Positions 29,167 to 37,407 of a stretch of 56,492 nt of DNA are shown piece after piece. Position 1 is the stretch's first letter, and each line of letters opens with the position of its first letter. The position numbers and the translations under genes were made by a program. Location: the NCBI GenBank assembly GCA_964393615.1, contig CAYMUR010000025.1, positions 1 through 56,492 on the forward strand, given 5' to 3'. The notes below the pieces were generated by a model, which did no database searches, was not told the DNA's origin, and saw nothing but the letters and a program-made list of their open reading frames with translations. This DNA comes from CAYMUR01 sp964393615 (lineage in GTDB: Bacteria; Planctomycetota; Planctomycetia; Pirellulales; Pirellulaceae).

Positions 29167-30081
29167 TCATTCAGAACGGCCACTGCCCTTCCCATCGCCC
29201 TGTCCCTGCAACGTTTCGGCCTGTAAGGCATACAGTGAAGACGTCTCAAATTCCTTGGGAATCAAAGGAGCCGGACCTCCAAAACGTGCAAACCTGGCGC
29301 GTTCGCCGCGGAGGGGACGGGCAAGTTCCGACTCGGCGCGCCTACCAAAATAAATCGGAAACGAATCGGCTGCCCGGTATTCATAAATTAACGTGCGACG
29401 CGGTTTATCGGAACCGTTCGGCAGAGAACTATGAGGCAAGATGCAGTGCATGAAAATCACACTACCTGCCGGTGCAGGAAGCGGCTTCGGTGCGCCCACA
29501 CGATCAAAATTCAAGTCCTCGGTAATCATCCCGGCAAAGTTACCCTCGGACGTAAAATGGTCAAAATAATGTTGGTGGTGTCCTGGCAACACCTGTAGAC
29601 AACCGTTTTCCTCGGTGGCATCATCCAAATAAACAAGCGCCGTCACGAGGTCATCATTCGTGTGTGGAAAATAAGCCAGATCCTGATGCCAATGGACCAC
29701 AGAACCAACACGTGGCGGCTTCATATTCAACTTACTGTGATGAAGATCGAACGAGGGACCAATCAATGAAACAATGCGATCAAGGATACGTGGCTCTTCT
29801 GCCAAGTCCCGAAAAGCAACATGCTGATCATACGGTGTATAAACACGCCGGGGAACATGCTGGCCGTCGACCTGTTCTGGTTCCCATTCGAGGATCTTCT
29901 GCTGGTCTCCTAATTGCCGCGCTTGTTCCGCTAATGCCTCTACCGCGGCATTGATCGTTTCCAGGTCTGCGGATCCGAGCAAAGACGGTACCACCACGTA
30001 ACCATCACGGCGAAACTGGCTTAATTCTTTGTCGGATAACAAGCCGGTTTGGTGTTCATCAGAAAAGGAAACTACTTTCAT
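29167..30081 (-). CDS. Phytanoyl-CoA dioxygenase (PhyH) family protein
   Basis: The protein has 304 residues and belongs to the Fe(II)/2-oxoglutarate-dependent PhyH family. LSQFRRDGYVVVPSLL is the typical N-terminus. HWHQDLAYFPHT provides the His-x-Asp iron ligands, and HCILPHSSLPNGSDKPRR provides the distal His and the Arg that binds 2-oxoglutarate. The family hydroxylates diverse small molecules; the substrate here is unknown. The SDR downstream could act on the hydroxylated product, but that is speculation from gene order. The N-terminus begins at an ATG with no better alternative. Confidence 0.88.
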   Translation of the reverse strand: MKVVSFSDEHQTGLLSDKELSQFRRDGYVVVPSLLGSADLETINAAVEALAEQARQLGDQQKILEWEPEQVDGQHVPRRVYTPYDQHVAFRDLAEEPRILDRIVSLIGPSFDLHHSKLNMKPPRVGSVVHWHQDLAYFPHTNDDLVTALVYLDDATEENGCLQVLPGHHQHYFDHFTSEGNFAGMITEDLNFDRVGAPKPLPAPAGSVIFMHCILPHSSLPNGSDKPRRTLIYEYRAADSFPIYFGRRAESELARPLRGERARFARFGGPAPLIPKEFETSSLYALQAETLQGQGDGKGSGRSE

Positions 30082-30583
30082 CGTCTACCACTTACTTGCG
30101 TGCAGTGTGAGTTTTTTTGTGGATTCCAATACAACACATCTGCAGGCACTCACTACCACACTTGATGATGTATAATGCGACAACAATACCTGACCAACGA
30201 CAGCCGCTGGCCGAGAAGCGTGTCAGTCAAACGAATGGTCAGTGTACAACAAGCTACTGCGTGACGCAACGCAAAGAAGCCTGGCACTTTTGCTGACTCC
30301 GTTATTGGAACAAATCTCAGCTGCCTACCACCTATCAATCATTGCTATCCAACCGCAACAATCAAGGGATGAAATTACGGGGTAGTACCTCCCGGTCACA
30401 ACAAGTTATTTGTTATTTCGGCAGACAGGCTGTTGAGATAGAATGCTGCCTATTCTTGGATTCGCCACTGACATGGGCTTGGTCAAGAGATGACCTGTTT
30501 TCGCATTTTGTCGCCTCCTTCGTTTCAAGTCATTTCCAACACAAAACGATTCTGATTTCACCTACCACCAACTGATAAATCCA
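30082..30583. other. Divergent intergenic region, 502 bp
   Basis: This region lies between the minus-strand dioxygenase and the plus-strand symporter. No convincing gene is present. A TATAAT occurs on the plus strand at 30171-30176 without a -35 at the right distance and too far from the symporter start for a confident call. Confidence 0.4.
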
Positions 30584-32272
30584 ATGACCTTACAGCACCC
30601 GTTGTTCCGGTTCGCCCTACCAGCCCTAACGTGCTTACTCCTCAACCCCCACGACGCTAGCGCTTCTGATGGAAACAAGAGTTCTTTTTCGGAAATGGAA
30701 TTAGGGCTGCACCCTGTCGATTGGGCAATCATTGTGGCCTACGCAATCGCAACCATTGCGCTAGGTGTCTATTTTGGGAGAAAACAAAAATCAGCCAGTG
30801 AATACTTTATCGGCAGTGGTCACATGCATCCTCTGCTGATTGGCGTATCGCTGTTTGCCACCTTACTGAGCACCATTTCGTACCTGTCACTACCAGGAGA
30901 AGCTGCCGGAAAAGGTCCTGTGATGCTGGTCGGTCTACTGACTTATCCTATTATTTATGTAATCGTGGCTTACGGCCTGCTACCTGTCTACATGCGGCAA
31001 CGTGTCACCAGTGCCTACGAATTACTGGAAGCGCAATTAGGATTGAGTATCCGCCTGTTGGGAGCCATACTTTTTTTGTCGCTGCGCCTGGTCTGGATGA
31101 CACTACTGGTGTACCTGGCTGCCAAAGCACTCACCGTTATGATGGGCGTCGATCCTAGCTGGATCCCCTGGATCGTGTTGGTAACTGGGATCGTATCCGT
31201 GATTTACACTTCTTTGGGGGGATTGCAAGCGGTTGTGATCACCGATTTGATGCAGACCATTCTGCTTTTCAGTGGTGCCCTGTTGGTGCTTCTAACAGTC
31301 AGCTGGCACGGGGATGGTCTTGGCTGGTTCCCAACACAATGGCAAGACCATTGGGACACCCAACCGCTATTCAGTTTGTCACCGAAGACCCGCATTACGG
31401 TTCTTGGCACCATTGTATCCATCGCTACGTGGTACGTCTGCACATCCGGTAGCGACCAAACCACCATTCAACGATACATGGCAACCCGCGACCTGCACCA
31501 CGCGCGCCGCGCCCTGGCCGTACAATTATGTGTTGGGGCATCCGTATCGTTGTTGTTAACTCTGGTTGGTTTCGCACTACTAAGTTATTTCCAAACAAAC
31601 ACGGACCTTTTGCCGGCAGGCATGGAACTCAAAAATGACGCGGATGATTTGTTTCCACGCTTTATTTCATACCATCTGCCAATCGGCATCTCCGGCCTGG
31701 TGGTAGCAGCGATGTTTGCAGCTGCAATGTCCAGTATCGATTCAGGTGTCAACTCAGTGACCGCCGTGGTAATGACAGATTTTCTCGGCCGATTCAATTG
31801 GAAACCAACGACAGACAAAGGACAGGTCCTCGTTGCACGTGTTCTCGCCTTTTTGATTGGTGTGACCGTGGTATTGGGAAGCAGCTACATTGGTTACATT
31901 CCTGGAAATATCACTGCAATGACAAACAAGACAGTCAATTTATTGACATCTCCTATTTTTGCGCTGTTCTTTTTGGCCTTGTTCATGCCTCGCGCATCCG
32001 CCGCCGCCGCTTGGACTGCAGCAATTTCGGGTACCGTGGTAGCCATCGTTATTGCCTTTTCAGGACCACTGGTTTACTGGTTCTACGTAAGATATAGAGT
32101 CGATCCAAGAACGTTTGGAGTAGATTTTATTGAAAAGGTCGATCCTGTAACAGGTACTCCCTGGACCACATGCGAAGACCCGATCAGCTTTCAATGGATC
32201 GGAATAACAGCCTTACTGGCGAGCCTGTCATCCGCCTGGTTAGTCAGTCATTTCTTTCCACGACGGCCTTGA
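30584..32272 (+). CDS. Sodium:solute symporter (SSS family) with N-terminal export-like segment
   Basis: This 562-residue transporter has about 13-14 membrane segments. The first hydrophobic stretch (RFALPALTCLLLNPHDASA) looks like a signal or extra helix. The core begins at VDWAIIVAYAIATIALGVYF. Family features are GRKQKSASEYFIGSG, SLFATLLSTISYLSLPGEA, TSLGGLQAVVITDLMQ, SGSDQTTIQRYMATRD, and AAMFAAAMSSIDSGVNSVTA, a typical sodium-binding region. The substrate is unknown; SSS members carry sugars, carboxylates, amino acids or inositol. It stands alone on the plus strand. Confidence 0.9.
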   Translation: MTLQHPLFRFALPALTCLLLNPHDASASDGNKSSFSEMELGLHPVDWAIIVAYAIATIALGVYFGRKQKSASEYFIGSGHMHPLLIGVSLFATLLSTISYLSLPGEAAGKGPVMLVGLLTYPIIYVIVAYGLLPVYMRQRVTSAYELLEAQLGLSIRLLGAILFLSLRLVWMTLLVYLAAKALTVMMGVDPSWIPWIVLVTGIVSVIYTSLGGLQAVVITDLMQTILLFSGALLVLLTVSWHGDGLGWFPTQWQDHWDTQPLFSLSPKTRITVLGTIVSIATWYVCTSGSDQTTIQRYMATRDLHHARRALAVQLCVGASVSLLLTLVGFALLSYFQTNTDLLPAGMELKNDADDLFPRFISYHLPIGISGLVVAAMFAAAMSSIDSGVNSVTAVVMTDFLGRFNWKPTTDKGQVLVARVLAFLIGVTVVLGSSYIGYIPGNITAMTNKTVNLLTSPIFALFFLALFMPRASAAAAWTAAISGTVVAIVIAFSGPLVYWFYVRYRVDPRTFGVDFIEKVDPVTGTPWTTCEDPISFQWIGITALLASLSSAWLVSHFFPRRP

Positions 32273-32632
32273 TTTCACACATCACGATTTCACTGAATCG
32301 CATCATCTGGTGAAATGCAGCAATTGACTTTAACCTTGCCCGGCAACCTCTAAAACAAGTCGTTTCCAGCTATCCTTTTCGAACTAAAGTTGAGTGACTA
32401 GCCATGTATTAGTAGAAGCTCTTGCCGGCTCGTAGCACGGTAGCAACATGACAATTTGAACCAGGCAACGAGAATGCCTCGGCATGTCGCCACTTGGATT
32501 TACGCAACCACATGGCAGTGCATGTGTACTTCCAGGAAATCAACCCACACCGCAGGCCTATCTCTTGTCGTCAAAGTTTCACCGGCGGTATGTCAATACA
32601 TACCTAATTCGAACTATTTTCATCTTAGACAC
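32273..32632. other. Convergent intergenic region, 360 bp
   Basis: This region lies between the symporter and the aminotransferase, which converge here. It must contain terminators for both, but I find no strong hairpin with a T-tract. Open frames here lack recognisable features. Confidence 0.35.
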
Positions 32633-33919
32633 TTACGCCGCAAGGCCACGCATCGACTCATGGACGGCAGACAACACGCGTTCCAGTTCTTTGTCCGAAT
32701 GGGAAGCCCCCACATACCACCGCCCACCTGGCAGATTGTAGATACCACGTTCCAGCAAAGCAGCAGTGAATCGCTGGCCAGTAACATGATCCGCCTGCAT
32801 CACATCCCGGATATTGTGCGGTACGTCGTTTAATCCAAAATGAACGTGAAAGGCCGTTCCGGTTCCTGTCGTGACCAATTGCTGGCCGACGTCACGACCA
32901 GCCGCTTCGATGGCTTCGCGTATCGCAAATCCGTGCGCATGCATGCGATCGTAGATACCAGGTTCTGAAAGGATTTCGATCGTAGCAATCGCGGCGGCCA
33001 CCGAAATCGGATTGCCATTATACGTACCAAAATGACTGGTCCGTCCATCCTCCAAGGCCGCGAAGATCTCCTGGCGTCCACCAACGGCAGAGATCGTAAA
33101 CCCGCCTGCCATCGCCTTGGCATAGGTGGACAAGTCTGGTACGACTTTCAAATATTCTCGCGCACCGCCTAGAGCGACACGAAAACCTGTAATGACTTCG
33201 TCAAATATCGACACCGCACCGTGTTGCCGACAGAGCTCCGTCAGCCCTTCCAAATACCCCGGACGTGGCATGCAGGATCCACCGTTCACCAAGATCGGTT
33301 CACCGATGACGGCAGCAATTTCACCTGGATGTTTATCAAAAATTTCTCGTAATGCTTCAAGATCGTTCCAGGGACAAGTAATGGTAAGTGAATATTCTGC
33401 TGATGGCTGACCGCCACAGTCAGGCACCGTTGTGCCAAATTGTTCCGAAGTGGGATGACCGCTAACCAAGACATTGTTTAACCAGCCGTTGTAGTGTCCT
33501 TCGAATTTGACAAACTTTTCACGACCGGTAAAACCTCGCGCCAATCGCAAAGCCGCCTGGACTGCTTCGGTGCCTGAATTTGAAAAAATGACGCGTTCCA
33601 CGCCAGGAATAACGGAAATCATTTTTTCCGCTAATTGAATCTCACCACGGTGCTGAACCCCATACGTGTAACCTTGTGCTAGTTGGGCCGTGATCGCCTG
33701 CGTCAAGTGAGGATGGTTGTTGCCGACAATCAATGGCCCCCAGGCTAAACCATAATCGACCCATTCGTTGCCGTCAGCGTCATACAAATAAGGGCCATCA
33801 GCGCGGTCAATGTACAATGGGACAGGGGTCACCTGCCGTCGAAATGCCGTTGATACGCCAGTCGCTAAAGACTCGCAAGCCCGTTCGTATAGTGCTCGAG
33901 ATTCATCTGCTTTCAACAT
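32633..33919 (-). CDS. Class III pyridoxal-phosphate aminotransferase (glutamate-1-semialdehyde aminomutase-like)
   Basis: The protein has about 428 residues with a fold type I PLP core. The PLP-binding Lys is at about residue 268 in STYAKAMAGGFTIS, and the Asp pairing with the pyridine nitrogen is in IFDEVITGFR. SNSGTEAVQAALRLAR is the phosphate-binding segment. The overall sequence resembles the HemL-like subgroup of class III enzymes. The gene is not in a heme operon, and planctomycetes carry several such paralogues, so I do not call it hemL. I prefer the ATG at 33919 over the TTG two codons earlier. It is divergent from larE. Confidence 0.85.
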   Translation of the reverse strand: MLKADESRALYERACESLATGVSTAFRRQVTPVPLYIDRADGPYLYDADGNEWVDYGLAWGPLIVGNNHPHLTQAITAQLAQGYTYGVQHRGEIQLAEKMISVIPGVERVIFSNSGTEAVQAALRLARGFTGREKFVKFEGHYNGWLNNVLVSGHPTSEQFGTTVPDCGGQPSAEYSLTITCPWNDLEALREIFDKHPGEIAAVIGEPILVNGGSCMPRPGYLEGLTELCRQHGAVSIFDEVITGFRVALGGAREYLKVVPDLSTYAKAMAGGFTISAVGGRQEIFAALEDGRTSHFGTYNGNPISVAAAIATIEILSEPGIYDRMHAHGFAIREAIEAAGRDVGQQLVTTGTGTAFHVHFGLNDVPHNIRDVMQADHVTGQRFTAALLERGIYNLPGGRWYVGASHSDKELERVLSAVHESMRGLAA

Positions 33920-34074
33920 GGTCAAGACAATCCTCTTTTATTTGGAGAGAAATAATTTTGCTTAGCGGCCGTAGGATGGCCTGTCTGGGCTGACTCGTCA
34001 AGCTACCATATCCTGCAACACTCTGTGAGCCGACTTCCCCAACGCGAGTTCCGAGGATAATATAGAGGGTAAAT

Positions 34075-34947
34075 ATGAACGCTTCCCACGATGCTTCCAC
34101 CAACGTTTCGTCCGGCCTCGACGACCAACGCGACGCTTTGCTGCAGATTTTGCGGTCTTATGGCAGCTGCGCCGTCGCATTTTCGGGAGGCGTGGACAGT
34201 GCCGTCGTGGCCCAGGCTGCACAATTGGCATTGGGAGATCGTTCCGTGGCCGTGACAGGTACAAGCGATAGTCTCGCGGAAGGCGAACTGGACAACGCAC
34301 GTAAAACCGCAAAACAGATTGGTATCCGGCACCTGGTCCTTGGAACCAACGAATTCACCGATCCACGCTATACACAAAACAACAAAAACCGGTGTTTCTA
34401 CTGTAAAACCGAACTCTATTCTCAAATGACAGTCCACTTGAACGAATGGAATGTCGAGGTACTTTGCAACGGTGCCAATGCGGATGATTTACACGACTTC
34501 CGGCCTGGCATGATTGCGGCAGACGAACACCAGGTTCACAGTCCACTAGCCGATTGCGGGTTGAACAAGGAAGCCGTACGTCGACTAGCGCAGCACTGGA
34601 ATTTACCCGTCTGGGACAAACCCGCGATGCCTTGCCTGTCCAGTCGAGTGGCGTATGGTGAGCAGGTTACCCCCGAACGGTTAAAAATGATTGATGCGGC
34701 CGAACAATTACTCAGGTCGTTCGATCTGGTTGACGTACGGGTTCGCTACCATAGCGGCGACATGGCAAGAATCGAAATCCCCTTGACAATGCTTCCCCGC
34801 ATCGTAGAGGACAATTTACGTACGATAATCCTGACCCGATTCAAAGAAATTGGCTTTCGTTACATTACGGTAGACATAGAAGGTTTTCGGTCAGGAAGCT
34901 TAAACCAATTGGTATCTATTGACGGTTTGGATTTACAATCGGATTAA
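34075..34947 (+). CDS. larE: LarE-like ATP-dependent sacrificial sulfur transferase
   Basis: The protein has 290 residues and an N-type ATP pyrophosphatase (PP-loop) fold. The PP-loop SGGVDS is at residues 37-42, and CNGANADDLHDFRPG and MPCLSSRVAYGEQVTPERL are family hallmarks. LarE donates sulfur from a cysteine to build the nickel-pincer nucleotide cofactor of lactate racemase and related enzymes. Three cysteines are placed near the active site region: Cys107, Cys110 (NRCFYC) and Cys187 (PCLSSR). LarE proteins with three cysteines are reported to hold a [4Fe-4S] cluster rather than being consumed, and that version may apply here. larA, larB and larC are not in the window. A metal ABC importer starts 94 bp downstream on the same strand. 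Confidence 0.88.
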   Translation: MNASHDASTNVSSGLDDQRDALLQILRSYGSCAVAFSGGVDSAVVAQAAQLALGDRSVAVTGTSDSLAEGELDNARKTAKQIGIRHLVLGTNEFTDPRYTQNNKNRCFYCKTELYSQMTVHLNEWNVEVLCNGANADDLHDFRPGMIAADEHQVHSPLADCGLNKEAVRRLAQHWNLPVWDKPAMPCLSSRVAYGEQVTPERLKMIDAAEQLLRSFDLVDVRVRYHSGDMARIEIPLTMLPRIVEDNLRTIILTRFKEIGFRYITVDIEGFRSGSLNQLVSIDGLDLQSD

Positions 34948-34974
34948 GTCCGAATAAGATTGCCCCACAAATTA

Positions 34975-35009
34975 CCCATGTCCAGGCAACTATCCCATGT
35001 CCAGACAAC
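34975..35009. repeat. Imperfect 16-bp direct repeat between larE and the troA-like gene
   Basis: CCCATGTCCAGGCAAC (34975-34990) and CCCATGTCCAGACAAC (34994-35009) differ at one base with a 19-nt period. The copies lie upstream of the chosen start of the metal-binding protein. A second copy supplies an in-frame ATG (34997), which is another reason to distrust that start. Confidence 0.85.
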
Positions 35010-35041
35010 GTCAAAGTTTACCGGAATTACAGGATAAGATC

Positions 35042-35950
35042 ATGGTAAGACACAAGTATTTTTTCACATCCATTGCGTTTTCAATATGCTGGCTGCTTTC
35101 AAACGGTGCGCTGGTCGCGGATGACCAGCGCATGACGATCGTTTGTTCAACAACACAAACAGCTGATTTTGCCCAACATGTAGTGGGAGATATCTGGGAA
35201 GTTTTTTGTGTCTTGGCCCCCGGACAGGATCCTCATCTCTATCAAATCAAACCTGATGACTCCAAGCTCATCGCCCAGGCTGATTTGTGCATCAATAATG
35301 GCTGGCACTTGGAAGGCAAAGACTGGATGAAAACGCTTGCCGAAGATGCCGGCAAGCCAATGGTGACTTGTATTACGGGTGTCAAACCTTATGAATTGGA
35401 CGAGGACGAAGGTATCGTCAAAGACCCACACGCTTGGTTTTCACCCACGAACGCCGCAATCTATGTACAAAACATCCGGCGCGCTGTGTCCAATCTCGAT
35501 CCGGCGCATGCTGACGAATACAAAGCACGTACCGAGCTTTATATCTCTCAACTAAGGACTCTTCACGCCTGGATCCAAAAACAGGTGAATCAACTCCCTG
35601 CAAATCGACGTGTCTTGGTAACCAGCCATGACGCTTTTAACTATTTTTGTCGTCAATACGGATTCACTGCCCAATCACCAGCAGGATGGTCCACGGGGGA
35701 AGTGGCTGCTGGTTCCACACCGCAGCGACGACAGCAAACGGTTCAATCAATTAAAGCAGCAGGAGTGAAAGCAATTTTCGTAGAGACTAGTGTCAATCCC
35801 ACCCTGATTGAAGAGATTGCAAAAGACGCAGGAGTCAAAGTGGGTGGAAAATTGTACTCCGATTCGATGGGACAGAGTGGTACTGCCGGTGAAAGTTATA
35901 TCGGCATGATGCGAGAAAACGTGTTGAAAATCGTGCAGGCTCTCAAGTAA
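35042..35950 (+). CDS. TroA/ZnuA-like metal ABC transporter substrate-binding protein
   Basis: The protein has about 302 residues. Using the ATG at 35042, a signal peptide is immediate (YFFTSIAFSICWLLSNGALVA); the longer frame from 34997 adds a polar leader. Cluster A-I metal ligands are His65 (DPHLYQIKPDD), His130 (DPHAWFSP), His196 (SHDAFNYF) and Asp274 (SDSMG). The His-His-His-Asp set matches TroA, which binds zinc or manganese, rather than the Glu-containing Mn-specific PsaA type. The His-rich loop of ZnuA is absent. It delivers metal to the ABC ATPase and permease encoded downstream. An unrecognised gene lies between it and the ATPase gene. Confidence 0.9.
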   Translation: MVRHKYFFTSIAFSICWLLSNGALVADDQRMTIVCSTTQTADFAQHVVGDIWEVFCVLAPGQDPHLYQIKPDDSKLIAQADLCINNGWHLEGKDWMKTLAEDAGKPMVTCITGVKPYELDEDEGIVKDPHAWFSPTNAAIYVQNIRRAVSNLDPAHADEYKARTELYISQLRTLHAWIQKQVNQLPANRRVLVTSHDAFNYFCRQYGFTAQSPAGWSTGEVAAGSTPQRRQQTVQSIKAAGVKAIFVETSVNPTLIEEIAKDAGVKVGGKLYSDSMGQSGTAGESYIGMMRENVLKIVQALK

Positions 35951-35984
35951 ACAGTCGTTCCTGGTTGATCCACGGTGAACACTC

Positions 35985-36545
35985 ATGCGCCCCTTGCTAG
36001 CCATCATTATATCTGTCGCTATCTTTGGTGGGCTGAACCTCTACATGCAGCACCGCGTTCGTCAGAAAGTGAAGGTGCCACAAGTCGCCGAACAGTTTGC
36101 AGCTGGGGTTTATTCACTCGATCTGACGTTTACCTTTCAAGCCGATTACGATGCCTTCGCGTTGGAGGACGATCCGATTGTCCGCATCAGCTTTCGGGGA
36201 GAAGACCTGCTGTTGATGCAAGAACCTGTCAAAGCTGGCGAAATCCTTTACGTTGACCAGATTAAAAACATCGTGGCAGGCCAGGATGACCAATCTGGCG
36301 TGAACGAATTCTATTACGAGATTCTTACCGGCGATACGGATACATCCGTCGTACACGCCGTTCGCTTAAGGCTTTTCCTGGACGGGCAAATCGTAGCAGA
36401 TCATACCGCATGGTCCGATCCGGGCGAACCAGTACGTGGAACATTTCGACCAATCGTTATCACGGACGAAGCTACCCATGGTAACCAACAAGATTTTTCA
36501 TCTGACGACACGGCAAAGATTTCCGACACCTCCCCGTCACATTAA
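35985..36545 (+). CDS. Unrecognised membrane-anchored protein in the metal transporter operon
   Basis: I do not recognise this 186-residue protein. It begins with one membrane segment (LLAIIISVAIFGGLNLYM) and a basic RVRQKVK, so the remainder is probably outside the cytoplasmic membrane. The body looks like a compact beta domain (VYSLDLTFTFQADYDAF and VVHAVRLRLFLDGQIVADHT) and ends in a polar acidic tail. No Cys or His-rich metal site stands out. It lies 34 bp after the troA-like stop and 75 bp before the ATPase gene, within the same operon. A periplasmic accessory role in metal delivery is possible but only inferred from position. Confidence 0.75.
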   Translation: MRPLLAIIISVAIFGGLNLYMQHRVRQKVKVPQVAEQFAAGVYSLDLTFTFQADYDAFALEDDPIVRISFRGEDLLLMQEPVKAGEILYVDQIKNIVAGQDDQSGVNEFYYEILTGDTDTSVVHAVRLRLFLDGQIVADHTAWSDPGEPVRGTFRPIVITDEATHGNQQDFSSDDTAKISDTSPSH

Positions 36546-36620
36546 TATCGTGCCGAGCATCTGCCTCACAAGCATCGCACTACACTGAAGCAACCAACGC
36601 ACGATGAGACAACGGATCCC

Positions 36621-37391
36621 ATGACCAAAACAACGAGTTCGACAAAAGGCGGCTCAGCAATCGTCGTAGACAACTTGACCGTTAGTTATGGACCAGTACC
36701 TGCCCTGCTTGACATTTCTTTCCAAGTCCAGCCGGGACAATTAATTGGCATCATCGGCCCTAACGGTTCCGGAAAATCAACGTTGATCAAGGCGATCTTA
36801 GGGTTCGTCAAACCAGATTTTGGTAATGTCCAATTATTTGGTGAACCGGCAGAGCATGTCACAGGACGAGTCGCCTATGTGCCACAACGTGGCTCCGTGG
36901 ACTGGGACTTTCCCATTAGCGTACTGGAAGTTGTCCTGATGGGCCGCTACGGCCACGTACCTTGGTGGCGCAATTTGAGTAGACAGGATTACCAGGTTGC
37001 ACGGGAAACGCTCGACATGGTTCGGATGTACGAATACCGTGGACGTCAAATTGGCCAGTTATCCGGTGGACAACAGCAGCGTGTCTTTATGGCACGTGCA
37101 ATGGCCCAAGGCGCCGACATATTACTACTGGATGAACCATTCGCCGGTGTCGACGCCGCGACAGAGCGTGCCATCCTGGACGTCTTGGAAACGACCAAGA
37201 AATCGGGCAGAACCTTAATGGTGGTACACCATGACTTGGCAACGGCTGCTGAATATTTCGATTCACTGATCCTGCTTAAACAACGGCTGTATGCCTTCGG
37301 ACCGCCCGAAGCGGTACTACATCGCCAGTTACTTAGCGAAGTCTACGAAGGAAATCTTCGCATTTTTGCCGACATTGACCAGGGCCATTAA
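36621..37391 (+). CDS. Metal ABC transporter ATP-binding protein (TroB/ZnuC-like)
   Basis: The protein has 256 residues. Walker A is GPNGSGKST at 46-54, the signature motif is LSGGQQQRV near 143, and Walker B is ILLLDEPFAGVD. The switch His follows in MVVHHDLATA. It powers metal import with the substrate-binding protein upstream and the permease 16 bp downstream. VPQRGSVDWDFPISVLEVVLMGRYG is typical of manganese/zinc/iron-type ATPases of the TroB group. An in-frame alternative start upstream is not needed. Confidence 0.93.
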   Translation: MTKTTSSTKGGSAIVVDNLTVSYGPVPALLDISFQVQPGQLIGIIGPNGSGKSTLIKAILGFVKPDFGNVQLFGEPAEHVTGRVAYVPQRGSVDWDFPISVLEVVLMGRYGHVPWWRNLSRQDYQVARETLDMVRMYEYRGRQIGQLSGGQQQRVFMARAMAQGADILLLDEPFAGVDAATERAILDVLETTKKSGRTLMVVHHDLATAAEYFDSLILLKQRLYAFGPPEAVLHRQLLSEVYEGNLRIFADIDQGH

Positions 37392-37407
37392 CCGGTCTGT
37401 TAATAAA

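Noticed and set aside
32633..33919. Naming the aminotransferase hemL
   Set aside because: The sequence is in the HemL-like subgroup, but context is not tetrapyrrole synthesis and paralogues are common, so the specific name is not supported.
37291..37407. 39-codon N-terminal extension of the permease fusion
   Set aside because: It overlaps the 3' end of the ATPase gene, is not hydrophobic, and the ATG at 37408 starts directly with the permease sequence 16 bp after the ATPase stop.
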